This document shows positions 9,472 through 18,121 of a stretch of 64,000 bases of DNA, piece by piece (position 1 is the stretch's first letter; every line of letters begins with the position of its first letter). The notes under the pieces are model-generated. The model had not been told where the DNA came from and did not search any database. It saw only the letters and a list, made by a program, of their open reading frames with translations. The stretch is from Biomaibacter acetigenes (lineage in GTDB: Bacteria > Bacillota > Thermosediminibacteria > Thermosediminibacterales > Tepidanaerobacteraceae): NCBI RefSeq assembly GCF_003691585.1, contig NZ_CP033169.1:2728001-2792000 (forward strand). The letters run 5' to 3'. The position numbers and the translations under genes were made by a program.

Positions 9472-10657
9472 AGTAAACTTTGGTACCGCCTATTATTACC
9501 CTTTTTACTGTTATATTATCATCAAATATTACAAGGTCCGCATCTTTGCCGATTTCGATGCTGCCCTTTGTATCCGCAAGGCCTATAGCCCGGGCGGGAT
9601 TCAGGGTGGCCATGCGGACAGCATCGGGAAGCGGTACACCCACCATGTGGACCATATTGTAAATAGCCCTGTCCAGGGTAAGGGTGGAACCGGCCAGGGT
9701 ACCGTCGGAAAGCCTTGCGGCCCGGTTTCTTACGATAACTTTTTGCCCTCCGAGTGTATATTCCCCGTCAGAAAGCCCACAGGCCATCATAGAATCGGAA
9801 ACAAGGATCACTTTATCCCTGCCCTTCATTCTTACCACCATCTGCATGGCGGCAGGGTGAAGATGTATGCCGTCACATATCATCTCACAGTATACTCTTT
9901 CATCGATTAGAGCCGCCCCAACTATGCCCGGTTCACGATGGGAAAAACCCCTCATGCCGTTGAAGATATGGGTGGCTTGAGTGATGCCGCGATCTATGCC
10001 TTTTTTAGCCTGGTCAACGGTAGCGTCAGTGTGCGCTGCGGATACCGTGATTCCCCGGGACCTGAGATTTAATATGGCCTCCAGTGCCCCCGGCAGCTCC
10101 GGGGCCAGAGCCACCACCCTTATGGTATCCCTGGAAATCTTTATTAAATCCTCCAGTTCCCTGATATCGGGGTTTTTTATGTGTTCGGGCGGCTGGGCGC
10201 CTTTTCTGGCCATGGAAAAATAGGGGCCTTCCAGATAGATGCCCAACAGTTGAGCCTTACAGCTTCCCTGGAAATGAAAGGTAAACCCAGCGCGGTCCTG
10301 TTCCAGAATATAATCCGCCGCATTTTTTACCGCCATTTTCGTATCTTCATAGGGTGCCGTCATGGTCGTGGCCAAAAATCCCGTCACTCCACGGCTTATA
10401 TGGAATCGGGCCATAGTTTCCAGTGCCTCGAAGGTGGCTTCCATCATATCATGGCCGAAATTTCCATGGTTGTGGATGTCTATAAACCCCGGGGAGAGAT
10501 AATGGCCGCCGGCGTCTATGACTTCATCGAAGAAACCGGTGTCCGACTGATGGTCATTGATGATATCGGTGATTTTTCCATCTTTGACAATTACATTATG
10601 GTTTTCCAGTATTTCATACGGAGTGATCACTCGGACGTTTTTTATTAAGATGGCCAT
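9470..10657 (-). CDS. nagA: N-acetylglucosamine-6-phosphate deacetylase
   Basis: Removes acetate from GlcNAc-6P to give glucosamine-6P. At 395 residues it is normal length, with the amidohydrolase fold: SPGFIDIHNHGNFGHDMME (metal HxH region), GIYLEGPYF, SAAHTDATVDQAKKGIDRG, THIFNGMRGFSHREPG, ICDGIHLHPAA, and catalytic VSDSMMACGLSDGEY. The ATG at 10657 lies inside the 3' end of nagB; the 44-base overlap is longer than usual and coincides with a repeat-derived extension of nagB. With nagE and nagB it completes GlcNAc use. Confidence 0.96.
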   Translation of the reverse strand: MAILIKNVRVITPYEILENHNVIVKDGKITDIINDHQSDTGFFDEVIDAGGHYLSPGFIDIHNHGNFGHDMMEATFEALETMARFHISRGVTGFLATTMTAPYEDTKMAVKNAADYILEQDRAGFTFHFQGSCKAQLLGIYLEGPYFSMARKGAQPPEHIKNPDIRELEDLIKISRDTIRVVALAPELPGALEAILNLRSRGITVSAAHTDATVDQAKKGIDRGITQATHIFNGMRGFSHREPGIVGAALIDERVYCEMICDGIHLHPAAMQMVVRMKGRDKVILVSDSMMACGLSDGEYTLGGQKVIVRNRAARLSDGTLAGSTLTLDRAIYNMVHMVGVPLPDAVRMATLNPARAIGLADTKGSIEIGKDADLVIFDDNITVKRVIIGGTKVY

Positions 10658-11447
10658 AAAAACACTTCCCTAACATAAATTTTTTAAGAGAACCGTCCCC
10701 TGACTCATGACTCATGCTTGAATAAAGCATTGCCGCCTCTTCGTCAATGATAACCGTCACATCCTTATGGAGAAGCAGGAAGGAAGCGGGATTTTTTGTG
10801 GAAACCGCATTTTCATCCAGAAGCTCGGCCATGATTTCGGCCTTGTTTTTACCGCTGGCAAGAAGCACTATCTTTTTGGCCTGAATGATGGTGCCCAGCC
10901 CCATGGTTATAGCCTGTTTTGGCACTTCGTCCATGGATTTAAAAAACCTGGAATTGGCCTCAATGGTGTTTTGGGTCAAATTTGTGAGGTGGGTGGCGGT
11001 CAAAAGTTCATCACCCGGTTCGTTAAAGCCTATATGGCCGTTTTGACCTATCCCCAGAAGCTGCAGGTCTATACCTCCGTACTTTGCAATTTCTTCATCA
11101 TATTTCTTGCAGTGGGCTTCGACATCTCCTGCCATTCCATCAGGGATATGGATATTTTCAGGTTTAATATTCACGTGCTTGAAAAAGTTCTCAAACATGT
11201 AGTAATGATAGCTCTGGGGGTTATCCATTGAAATGCCGTAATACTCATCAAGGTTAAATGTCACCACTCTTGAAAAATCCAGGCCTTCTTCCCGGTAAAG
11301 CCTTACCAGTTCTTGATATGTTCCAAGAGGTGTGCTTCCGGTGGCAAGTCCCAGCACCAGGTCTGGCTTTTTCTTTATCTCAGAAGCGATGATCCTGGAA
11401 GCCCGCCGGCTCAAATCTGAGTAATCCTTTGCAATTATTAAATCCAT
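10614..11447 (-). CDS. nagB: Glucosamine-6-phosphate deaminase with repeat-derived C-terminal tail
   Basis: Converts glucosamine-6P to fructose-6P and ammonia. Motifs: LGLATGSTPLGTYQELV (phosphate loop), FNLDEYYG (catalytic Asp), LGIGQNGHIGFNEPG (catalytic His) and AITMGLGTIIQAKK. The family usually ends soon after VIIDEEAA; here a further 35 or so residues (MSHESGDGSLKKF onward) follow. They are encoded by a copy of the GGGGACGGTTCT repeat that occurs elsewhere in the window, so the tail is probably acquired and not functional. Start is ATG behind GGAGGTATCAGT. Confidence 0.95.
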   Translation of the reverse strand: MDLIIAKDYSDLSRRASRIIASEIKKKPDLVLGLATGSTPLGTYQELVRLYREEGLDFSRVVTFNLDEYYGISMDNPQSYHYYMFENFFKHVNIKPENIHIPDGMAGDVEAHCKKYDEEIAKYGGIDLQLLGIGQNGHIGFNEPGDELLTATHLTNLTQNTIEANSRFFKSMDEVPKQAITMGLGTIIQAKKIVLLASGKNKAEIMAELLDENAVSTKNPASFLLLHKDVTVIIDEEAAMLYSSMSHESGDGSLKKFMLGKCFYGHLNKKRPSDHSV

Positions 11448-11556
11448 ACTGATACCTCCACATAAACATATTTATAGATTGGTTCTTATTGTTCAACAAT
11501 ATTTACGGCAATCCCAATTTTGTAAAGTGTTTAATTTGCCCAACACCCATAAACAT

Positions 11557-12270
11557 TCATCCCCGACTAAGGTTAACGGTTATTTTAAACTGGTCGGACC
11601 TATAATAAGATACTTCGTAATAAATTAAACCGGTTGCAAAATTCACGCTTTCCACCTTCAAAAGGGGCATGGGCTCCTCAAGTTTGAGCAGTTCTTCCAG
11701 AAAAGGTGTGGACGTGGTTGCAGAAAAACTGGTCTTAGATCCCTTGATTTCCATACCGTACTCATCTTTGAGGATATTATACAGGGAACCGGTAAGGTCT
11801 TTCTCTTCTATATCCGGGACAAATTCCTCCGGAATGTATACAGTCTCCAGAGCTACAGGAATCCCATCGGCCTTCCTTGCCCTTGTTATTTTAAAAATAT
11901 TGTCTTCGTCTTTTATGCCCAGGGTGGCAGACAGATTCCCCGCAGGAATTTTCAAAAATTCCACTATTTCGGTCTCGGGCTTCATGCCTCTGGCTTTGAC
12001 CATCTCCGTAAAGCTCATCAAGCCTTCCTGCTCGATGCGGGGGATGACCACAAAGCTACCGCGGCCCCTTTCCCTCACTATGATTCCTTCTGACTCGAGC
12101 TCTTTTAAAGCCTGCCTCACGGTCATGCGGCTTATGCCGAAGTTTTCACAGTATTCCCGCTCGGAAGGTAATGGATCCCCGGGCTTCAAGTTTCGTTTTT
12201 CTATATCTTCTTTAATTATTTTTTTTAGCTGAAAATAAACGGGTATAGGGCTTTTTTTATCTAACAACAT
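11557..12270 (-). CDS. nagR: GntR/HutC-family regulator of amino-sugar genes (NagR/YvoA-like)
   Basis: 237 residues. An N-terminal winged helix (about 1-75; PGDPLPSEREYCENFGISRMTVRQALKELESEGII) is followed by a UTRA effector domain (about 90-235; ITRARKADGIPVALETVYIP). NagR proteins bind GlcN6P or GlcNAc6P and repress nag genes. It lies about 110 bases upstream of nagB on the same strand, giving nagR-nagB-nagA. A TTGTCTATACAT half-palindrome upstream may be its own operator. Confidence 0.9.
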   Translation of the reverse strand: MLLDKKSPIPVYFQLKKIIKEDIEKRNLKPGDPLPSEREYCENFGISRMTVRQALKELESEGIIVRERGRGSFVVIPRIEQEGLMSFTEMVKARGMKPETEIVEFLKIPAGNLSATLGIKDEDNIFKITRARKADGIPVALETVYIPEEFVPDIEEKDLTGSLYNILKDEYGMEIKGSKTSFSATTSTPFLEELLKLEEPMPLLKVESVNFATGLIYYEVSYYRSDQFKITVNLSRG

Positions 12271-12308
12271 TTTTTCTCACCCCAAAATTATTATATCATA
12301 TAGATGAA

Positions 12309-12325
12309 TAGTTGTCTATACATTT
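12309..12325. promoter_or_regulatory. Candidate NagR (HutC-type) operator
   Basis: TTGTCTATACAT (12312-12323) contains the TGT-N4-ACA symmetry typical of HutC-subfamily operators and lies about 40 bases upstream of the nagR start. Autoregulation is inferred. Confidence 0.4.
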
Positions 12326-12431
12326 TAAAATATATAAATGATGGGGCTCTTTTTAGCGACCTCTACAAGTTAATAAAGTTAAGTGCCCGGCACCATTAAG
12401 ATACTCCTACCGATGGACCTGCTCATCTGAC

Positions 12432-12554
12432 TTACTTTATTATATCCAGCAAAAAATCCATCATTTCCAGCTCGTTTTCACATATAAGTTTTATAAAATC
12501 GGCGCAATCACCGTCAACATGGCATTTATCCACGGAATCATAATAACGAAATGT
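12432..12554 (-). pseudogene. C-terminal fossil of a Fic-family-like protein
   Basis: Minus-strand frame of about 40 codons ending in a proper TAA: TFRYYDSVDKCHVDGDCADF, then IKLICENELEMMDFLLDIIK. The pattern YY(D/E)...K.H..GD.(T/A)DF.KL resembles the extreme C terminus of Fic/DOC-type proteins. There is no start and no upstream coding sequence. It is flanked by GTGCCCGGCACC (about 12381) and GGTGCCATGCACC (about 12590), short inverted repeats related to others in the window, which suggests deletion or rearrangement at repeats. Confidence 0.55.
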
Positions 12555-12608
12555 TGGTCACCTGGTCCACCATAAATTTCCTCAGTTAGGTGCCATGCAC
12601 CTTTGACA

Positions 12609-12638
12609 TTTGACAGCTGTCAAAATATATCATATTAT
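12609..12638 (+). promoter_or_regulatory. arsR promoter with overlapping palindromic operator
   Basis: TTTGACAGCTGTCAAA (12609-12624) is a perfect 16-base palindrome. It contains a consensus -35 TTGACA (12610-12615), followed after 17 bases by TATTAT (12633-12638). Its position over the -35 of the ArsR-type gene suggests autorepression. Confidence 0.75.
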
Positions 12639-12671
12639 TAATATATAATATAAACATTAAAGAGGGATCCT

Positions 12672-12977
12672 ATGGATAAAGAGAAATATAGGGATAAACT
12701 TTCAAAAACCGCCGAGATCTTGAAGGCCATCGGCCACCCGGCCAGGCTTTGCATCATTTGTAAGTTGATGTGTAAAGACTGTAACGTGTCCACCATGCAA
12801 AACTGCCTGGACCTTCCTCAGTCTACGGTTTCCCAGCATCTTGCCATCTTAAAATCCAGGGGCATAATCGAGGGAAAAAGAAAAGGCGTAGAGGTCATCT
12901 ATTCCATCGCCAATGAAGATGTCAAAAAGATCATAAATGCTCTTTTTGAGCCGGAGGAACTGCCTGCAGATGAATAA
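12672..12977 (+). CDS. ArsR/SmtB-family winged-helix repressor
   Basis: 101 residues, one winged-helix domain: AEILKAIGHPARLCIICKLM, then LDLPQSTVSQHLAILKSRGIIEGKRKGVEVIYSI. Several Cys are clustered (CIICKLMCKDC and MQNC), so metal or redox sensing is possible. I do not see the exact ELCVC motif of ArsR arsenic sensors, so the ligand is open. GAGGGATCCT precedes the ATG. There is no target gene downstream on the same strand, so the visible target is only its own promoter. Confidence 0.88.
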   Translation: MDKEKYRDKLSKTAEILKAIGHPARLCIICKLMCKDCNVSTMQNCLDLPQSTVSQHLAILKSRGIIEGKRKGVEVIYSIANEDVKKIINALFEPEELPADE

Positions 12978-12980
12978 AAA

Positions 12981-13013
12981 AAACGGCATGTGTAAAACAT
13001 ATGCCGCCTTTTT
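12981..13013. terminator. Terminator after the arsR-type gene
   Basis: CGGCATGTGT-AAA-ACATATGCCG stem (one G-U pair) followed by CCTTTTTG on the plus strand; the minus strand also has a T-run (from the A-run at 12976-12983), so it may also end the peptidase transcript. Confidence 0.8.
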
Positions 13014-13046
13014 GTTGTCTATTGGTATAGCCGTCGATGGGTAAAG

Positions 13047-14690
13047 TCAGCTCTTCGCTAGACTTTCCACCGCAAACTTCAGGAGCCGGGGAGTAATATT
13101 GAGTGAATATGAAAGTTCCAGCCTTTCGGTGTATTTGTGGTCATCTTTGCCCGACGGCCCCAGATTCAACACGGGGATGTCCAGTTTCGCCAGCTCGTTT
13201 AGCGGTATATCATAGATTTCTCTCCAGCCGGGCATATTGTCCGATAAAGCCTTCAGTTCTTCAGCTTTTCCCTGGAAGCCGAAATAGCTGAGATCGGTAA
13301 TACCGGCAAAGTATTCCACCACTTTCATTTCTATGCCGTAACTTTGCCGTGCTTCCTCGATAACTTTATCTACAGCCTTCATAACATTTTTCTCTTCTTC
13401 TGTCCGCCCCAGATTGCCTCTATGAGGATAGTAAGGAGGCAGGAATCCTACAATTATCATGGGGGCCTTATCGGGATAATACTTCAAAAGCTCCCCTACC
13501 AGGCTGATGGCTTTGTCTCTTTCATCAAGACTCTCCGGCAGGGATGCTATATAGTGTTTCACATGTTCCGACATATTTCCCGGGAAATTCCGACATACCT
13601 TTTCTTCAAGCTCTCCATATGTGATAACCTTCGTTTGCCAGGATATACCAATATCTTGGCCTGATTTTTTAGAATAAGATGCCGCGGTTTTTCTAAGGTG
13701 GTCAACTGCCATGCTAAAAGCTTCGGCAGCCGCTCTTTTCATGCTTTCCAGGATTTGAGCCGGAGATTTTGAGACGGTGAGAAGATTATAATAGGCCACC
13801 GCCCTTTCCGGTAAAGTCACCGAATAGGCATCCCGTAGATCTTTGAGCTTAAGGCATGTGGGGGGAGAAAAAACTTCACTCCCTTTAAAATCTATAAAAT
13901 CAGGTCTTGCTTCCAATGCAATATTTAGATAAGAAGCCATCAAAGTAGCATTTAATCCGTTAAAATAGTCTCCCACATGAGTTTCCTTACCGACAAAGTA
14001 AAAAAACGGCATTATCTTTCCTACGGTACCTGTAAATATGTAACGATGGTCATCATCCGGCGCTCCAGGGCCGGAGGGCTCACAGTTTATGGCTGCTATA
14101 TAGTCAAGACCCAGTTCTTTTTCCAGTTCCATGAGATGTGAGACTGCACCCCTCATGCCGGTGGAGTTGTTTTCCTCATCGGGCACCGCCAGGAATGCCA
14201 GATTTGCGCTAAGCTTGCAGGGATTTTGAGCGGCTTCTGCCAGGAGCGCCATCTCTATGGCAAGGCCACACTTCATGTCCGAAACGCCCCGTCCAAATAT
14301 GTAATTTCCGGATTCCAGGTCCTTTGCGGCATCCTCCGGAAGTTTTTCCTTTGAGAGCCGCCGGGTGTATTCCACCGGATCAAAAGCATACTCCTTCAGG
14401 GCACCGTAACCTTCTACAGCCACCACATCGTAGTGACCCGTCAAAATGATCGTCTTTTTGACGCTAGGCTCTGCCTTCACCAGGGCAAAAACCACCTGTC
14501 GCTCCAATGGATCGTTATTGATGGGCAGCAGCTTTAGATAATCCGGATGATTTTTAAAATAAGGTAACTCCTCCAGCTTGCCGTATATCATCCGGGCCAT
14601 CTTTATCTCTCCCGGCGTAGCGGAGATGCTGGGAACTGATACCAGCTCCAGCATAAGCTTAAATATGCCTTCATGGTTGTTTTCGATCAA
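13047..14690 (-). CDS. M20-family peptidase, RocB-like
   Basis: 547 residues, typical of the RocB branch of M20 metallopeptidases. Metal-site motifs: ILTGHYDVVAVEGYG (His, Asp), IFGRGVSDMKCGLAIEMALL (bridging Asp), FLAVPDEENNSTGMRGA (catalytic Glu), and GPSGKDDHKYTERLEL (C-terminal His). RocB is linked to arginine catabolism in Bacillus, but its true substrate is unsettled and no arginine genes lie nearby. The next upstream gene on the strand is a CoA-binding protein 37 bases away. Confidence 0.88.
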   Translation of the reverse strand: MIENNHEGIFKLMLELVSVPSISATPGEIKMARMIYGKLEELPYFKNHPDYLKLLPINNDPLERQVVFALVKAEPSVKKTIILTGHYDVVAVEGYGALKEYAFDPVEYTRRLSKEKLPEDAAKDLESGNYIFGRGVSDMKCGLAIEMALLAEAAQNPCKLSANLAFLAVPDEENNSTGMRGAVSHLMELEKELGLDYIAAINCEPSGPGAPDDDHRYIFTGTVGKIMPFFYFVGKETHVGDYFNGLNATLMASYLNIALEARPDFIDFKGSEVFSPPTCLKLKDLRDAYSVTLPERAVAYYNLLTVSKSPAQILESMKRAAAEAFSMAVDHLRKTAASYSKKSGQDIGISWQTKVITYGELEEKVCRNFPGNMSEHVKHYIASLPESLDERDKAISLVGELLKYYPDKAPMIIVGFLPPYYPHRGNLGRTEEEKNVMKAVDKVIEEARQSYGIEMKVVEYFAGITDLSYFGFQGKAEELKALSDNMPGWREIYDIPLNELAKLDIPVLNLGPSGKDDHKYTERLELSYSLNITPRLLKFAVESLAKS

Positions 14691-14726
14691 CTTCTACACC
14701 CCCTATCCTGAATATGTTTTTCGACT

Positions 14727-15110
14727 TCACCTGGTCAAACTATACACGCAGGCATCATGAATTACATTTAATCCTGCATTCTGGGCGGTCTTTATAGCTC
14801 TTTCACTTTCGGCTCCGGGCTGCATCCATATGTATTTGATGCCCAGTCTAATACACTCACCTACGATTTTCTCCGTAACCTGAGGTGGTGTCACCAGGTT
14901 TACCACTTCAGGAATTTGGGGTAGGGACTCCAGGTCTGGATAACAGGTATCCCCATCCACATTTTTAATCTTTGGGTTAATGGGAAAAACTCTATATCCC
15001 AGCTTTTTCAAGTTTTTAAAGATCTTATAGGCGTATTTGCCCTCCCCGGAAAAAGAGCCTATAACTGCCCAAACTTTTTTGCTGAGCATCTGCTGAATTA
15101 AATCTTCCAT
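14727..15110 (-). CDS. CoA-binding Rossmann protein (YccU/COG1832 family)
   Basis: 127 residues covering one CoA-binding domain, the usual size. Visible features are VWAVIGSFSGEGKYAYKIFKNL (nucleotide loop), GYRVFPINPKIKNVDG and KYIWMQPGAESERAIKTAQN. It may bind CoA or acyl-CoA; no physiological role is established. It has a clear GGAGGGTTTATGT before ATG 15110 and probably shares a transcript with the RocB-like gene. Confidence 0.85.
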   Translation of the reverse strand: MEDLIQQMLSKKVWAVIGSFSGEGKYAYKIFKNLKKLGYRVFPINPKIKNVDGDTCYPDLESLPQIPEVVNLVTPPQVTEKIVGECIRLGIKYIWMQPGAESERAIKTAQNAGLNVIHDACVYSLTR

Positions 15111-15511
15111 ACATAAACCCTCCGTTTTTAGTTATCTTTTTGAATCGACAAGTGGGTGCTGCTACCGAAGCCGCTTTCAGAAGTTATAGAACATTTTAAC
15201 TTTAAGGTATCATACATTATTGCAGTAAACTAGTACTAATTTCCAAAACATCTAATCTCCTTTGAGAATATACGGTACCTTCTTCTTCATTGTACCATGC
15301 GATGGGTTTATGTCAATGCGGGGGACAATTAAAGGTCAGACAAAGTGGAACCGGCCCCGGTTTGCGGCATTTTGAGCCACCCATCGGTGCGTTCCGGTCA
15401 ATGCCCACCATCATAAGAGTTTCAACTTCCATTTTTTACATATCCTCCTCCCGATCAGGGCCACCTTGAAATTTTCAAATAAAAGTCTGTTTCACTCTCG
15501 CTTTACAATTT
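15111..15511. other. Gene-free stretch, possible insertion-element scrap
   Basis: No convincing gene. Between 15320 and 15450 the minus strand has an RBS-like GGAGGATATG followed by a short frame (MEVETLMMVGIDRNAP) and GGTGGCTCAAAATGCC. The latter faintly recalls end sequences of IS21-type elements, but no transposase remains. The rest presumably holds the promoter for the CoA-binding gene. Confidence 0.3.
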
Positions 15512-16279
15512 TTACAGGTCTTGCACCGATACGCCTTTCCGGATTTCCTCTAAAATTTCTTCCATACTTCTTACCACTAAAGGATAATCTACTACAGGCC
15601 TTTCCACCAGTATTACCGGTATATTCAATTTTGCAGCCGCCCTCAATTTTTCCATGACTCCGCCGCCGGGACCGCTGTCTTTGGTAACCACCACACCGGC
15701 CCGGTAATCTTTGAACATACAGTAATTCAATTGCAAACTGAAAGGCCCTTCCATGGCGATAATTTCTCCCGGCAAAAAACCCAGGTCTTCACATTTTTTC
15801 AGGACATCGCTTGTGGGGAGGACCCTGGCGATGATGTGTTTTCCCTGTTTTTTAAGGATGGCAAATTTGTCCAGGTTCCTGCTGCCGATAGTGAGAAAAA
15901 TTCTTTCATGTTTTCGTGCTTCAGCTACGGCTTCATCGAAGGTTTTCACCTTTATTAAATTGGGAAAAAAATATTCTCTGCTATCTTCCCGCTCATACCT
16001 TATTAATTTAACTTTTGTATTTTTGCAGGCCTCAATGGCATTGAGGCTTATTTCCCTTGCAAAGGGATGGGTGGCGTCGATTACCAGCTCTACGTTTTTC
16101 TCCCGGATAAAACATTCGAGGGAATTTCGGTTTAAAGGTCCCGTTCTTGCCCTTGCCTTTCCTTCCAGGAGCTTTCCTCCATAATCCGTCGCCGTGCTGG
16201 CAATAACGGGAAAGTTCAGACTCGAAAGCTTTTCCGCAATCTCTCTACCCTCTTTTGTGCCCGCAAGAACCATAATCAA
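15512..16279 (-). CDS. cbiJ: Cobalt-precorrin-6A reductase
   Basis: NAD(P)H-dependent reduction step of corrin synthesis. About 255 residues counted from TTG 16279, which overlaps the cobJ/cbiH stop (TTGA) and has GGGGG upstream; ATG 16273 is the alternative. The N terminus IMVLAGTKEGREIAEKLSSL is the family's nucleotide loop. ELVIDATHPFAREIS, LRYEREDS-like KLIRYERED and VTKDSGPGGGVMEKLRAA are further CobK/CbiJ motifs. It is the last gene of the cbi operon in this window. Confidence 0.93.
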   Translation of the reverse strand: MIMVLAGTKEGREIAEKLSSLNFPVIASTATDYGGKLLEGKARARTGPLNRNSLECFIREKNVELVIDATHPFAREISLNAIEACKNTKVKLIRYEREDSREYFFPNLIKVKTFDEAVAEARKHERIFLTIGSRNLDKFAILKKQGKHIIARVLPTSDVLKKCEDLGFLPGEIIAMEGPFSLQLNYCMFKDYRAGVVVTKDSGPGGGVMEKLRAAAKLNIPVILVERPVVDYPLVVRSMEEILEEIRKGVSVQDL

Positions 16280-17004
16280 AGGACATACCCCCTGGGTGTA
16301 ACCATTTTGCCTCCGGTTATAAAGGTACTGCTGTTCCCTATAATTATTAGCGTAGTCATATCGATATCGTATTTTAATAAATCTCCGAGTTTTGTGACGA
16401 GTGTAATCTCTCCCTCTCGCGACGCATTTTTTACGATACCGCAAGGAGTGCTGGAACATCGATATTTGAGGACAATATCCAGCGCCCGGGGCAGGTTATC
16501 TTTTCTCTCGCGGCTTTTCGGATTAAAAAGGGCTATGACAAAATCAGCCCGGGCGGCCATTTCCAGCCTTTTTGCAATGGCTTCCCATGGGGTCAGATGG
16601 TCTGAAAGACTTATCGACGCAAAGTCGGTCATCAGGGGCGCTCCCAGCAGGGAGGCTGCAGCACTTACGGAGCTTACTCCGGGTATAATTTCAATGTCGG
16701 TATCAACATTCTTTTTTGCAAGCTCGTATAAAAGCCCCGCCATGCCGTATATTCCCGGGTCTCCGCCGCTAATGAGCGACACCTTTTTACCCAGGCTGGC
16801 CAGCTCCAGGGCTTTTCTGCACCTTTCAGTTTCCTGCCGCATGCCGGAATAGATTATGTCTTTATCCTTTACCAGGTCCCTGACGAGGTTTATATAAGTT
16901 ATGTACCCGATAACGACATCACAGTCCCTCAGCGCTCTTATGGCTCTCACGGTCATATCCTGATACCGTCCGGGACCTGTTCCCACAACTTTAATCCAGC
17001 TCAT
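16276..17004 (-). CDS. cbiH: Cobalt-precorrin-3 C17-methyltransferase
   Basis: SAM-dependent methyltransferase that contracts the macrocycle in the anaerobic route. 242 residues with the tetrapyrrole-methylase motifs KVVGTGPGRYQDMTVRA, VSLISGGDPGIYGMA, PGVSSVSAAASLLGAPL, HDF-like ISLSDHLTPW, and FVIALFNPKSRERKDNL. It overlaps cbiG by 14 bases and cbiJ by 4, implying translational coupling. Confidence 0.95.
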   Translation of the reverse strand: MSWIKVVGTGPGRYQDMTVRAIRALRDCDVVIGYITYINLVRDLVKDKDIIYSGMRQETERCRKALELASLGKKVSLISGGDPGIYGMAGLLYELAKKNVDTDIEIIPGVSSVSAAASLLGAPLMTDFASISLSDHLTPWEAIAKRLEMAARADFVIALFNPKSRERKDNLPRALDIVLKYRCSSTPCGIVKNASREGEITLVTKLGDLLKYDIDMTTLIIIGNSSTFITGGKMVTPRGYVL

Positions 17005-18121
17005 AAAACCCTCCGTAAAACATACATTTATATATCGCCAGAGTGATTCCTCTGTCTTTGTAATAGCCCAATTCTACGCCGTGCAAACTTGCAAGATAGG
17101 CTGAAGGCTTTGCCACCGCTCCCACGCCCGTAGTCTTCTTCACGAAAGGAGAAACGGGAAATTTGCTTTCCACTTTTGCAAGCTGCCCGGTGTTATAATA
17201 TTTTACCGGCACATCTAGGTGCCGGGCCAGCATATTTATGCATTCTTCATTTTGTTTGATATCAATGGTGGCAATACATCCTATTCCCTTTTCGCTTAAA
17301 TCGAGTTCTTTCAAAGCTTTTTTCACCAGGGCCAGCAATGCTTCAAAGGCTGTGCCCCTTTTTGTCCCGATACCCAGCACTATATTTCGGGGCCTCAATA
17401 TTACATAAGGAATGTCCCGCGGTTTGATATTGGCGTCGGTTATGAAAACAGCAGCGGCAGCATCCTGGGGAATTGGACCGAAGGCATCGGCCGGGCTTTC
17501 GGAGAAAGCCTTGCTGTAAAAAGCCGCCGTCGTGCCCCGGAGCCTTTTTTTCATCTCATTTAATATATTTTCCGGAAAGTCGGGTTCTACCATGAACACC
17601 ACCTTCTCGCCGTTGACCAGGCAGGCGCTCACCTTTTTGAGGTCAGCTAAACTTTCTATGTAAAATCCAATCTTCCGGGCCATGACGTCGATACCCTCAA
17701 AACCCGCGGTGTCGCTGGCCGTGGTCACCACCGGCACGGCTCCCAGGACCCCGGCCACCCTGACGGCCAGTTCGTTGGCGCCTCCCAGGTGTCCCGATAG
17801 GAGGCTTACGGCAAATTTCCCTTGCTCGTCTACCGCCACCACGGCAGGGTCCACCGTCTTCCCCTTCAGTACTTCCGCTATGGCCCGTACTGCAATACCC
17901 GCCGCCGTAAGGAATACAAGACCGTCGTATTTATCAAAAATACCATGGACAAATTCTATAAAGTCTCCCTTTATTGGGTGAAAACTTCGGGCATCCGGGG
18001 GCGCATACTTTTCGAGGACATAAAGGTCACCGCCCAGCTCTTTTACTATTATTGCCCCCAGTCGAGACCCGTTTCTGGTAACGGCGATCACCGCCAACTT
18101 CACGGCATCCCCTCCCGGCAT
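16991..18121 (-). CDS. cbiG: Cobalt-precorrin-5A hydrolase
   Basis: Opens the delta-lactone and releases acetaldehyde in anaerobic B12 synthesis. 376 residues: N-terminal domain (VFLTAAGIAVRAIAEVL, VAVDEQGKFAVSLLSGHLGGANELA), a mid region, and the CbiG C-terminal domain (VLGIGTKRGTAFEALLALV, FPVSPFVKKTTGVGAVAKPSA). It overlaps cbiF by 22 bases. CbiG marks the anaerobic, early-cobalt pathway. Confidence 0.95.
   Translation of the reverse strand: MPGGDAVKLAVIAVTRNGSRLGAIIVKELGGDLYVLEKYAPPDARSFHPIKGDFIEFVHGIFDKYDGLVFLTAAGIAVRAIAEVLKGKTVDPAVVAVDEQGKFAVSLLSGHLGGANELAVRVAGVLGAVPVVTTASDTAGFEGIDVMARKIGFYIESLADLKKVSACLVNGEKVVFMVEPDFPENILNEMKKRLRGTTAAFYSKAFSESPADAFGPIPQDAAAAVFITDANIKPRDIPYVILRPRNIVLGIGTKRGTAFEALLALVKKALKELDLSEKGIGCIATIDIKQNEECINMLARHLDVPVKYYNTGQLAKVESKFPVSPFVKKTTGVGAVAKPSAYLASLHGVELGYYKDRGITLAIYKCMFYGGFYELD

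Noticed and set aside
15320-15450. Possible IS21-type element end
   Set aside because: Only a vague GGTGGCTCAAAATG resemblance; no transposase frame or terminal repeats.
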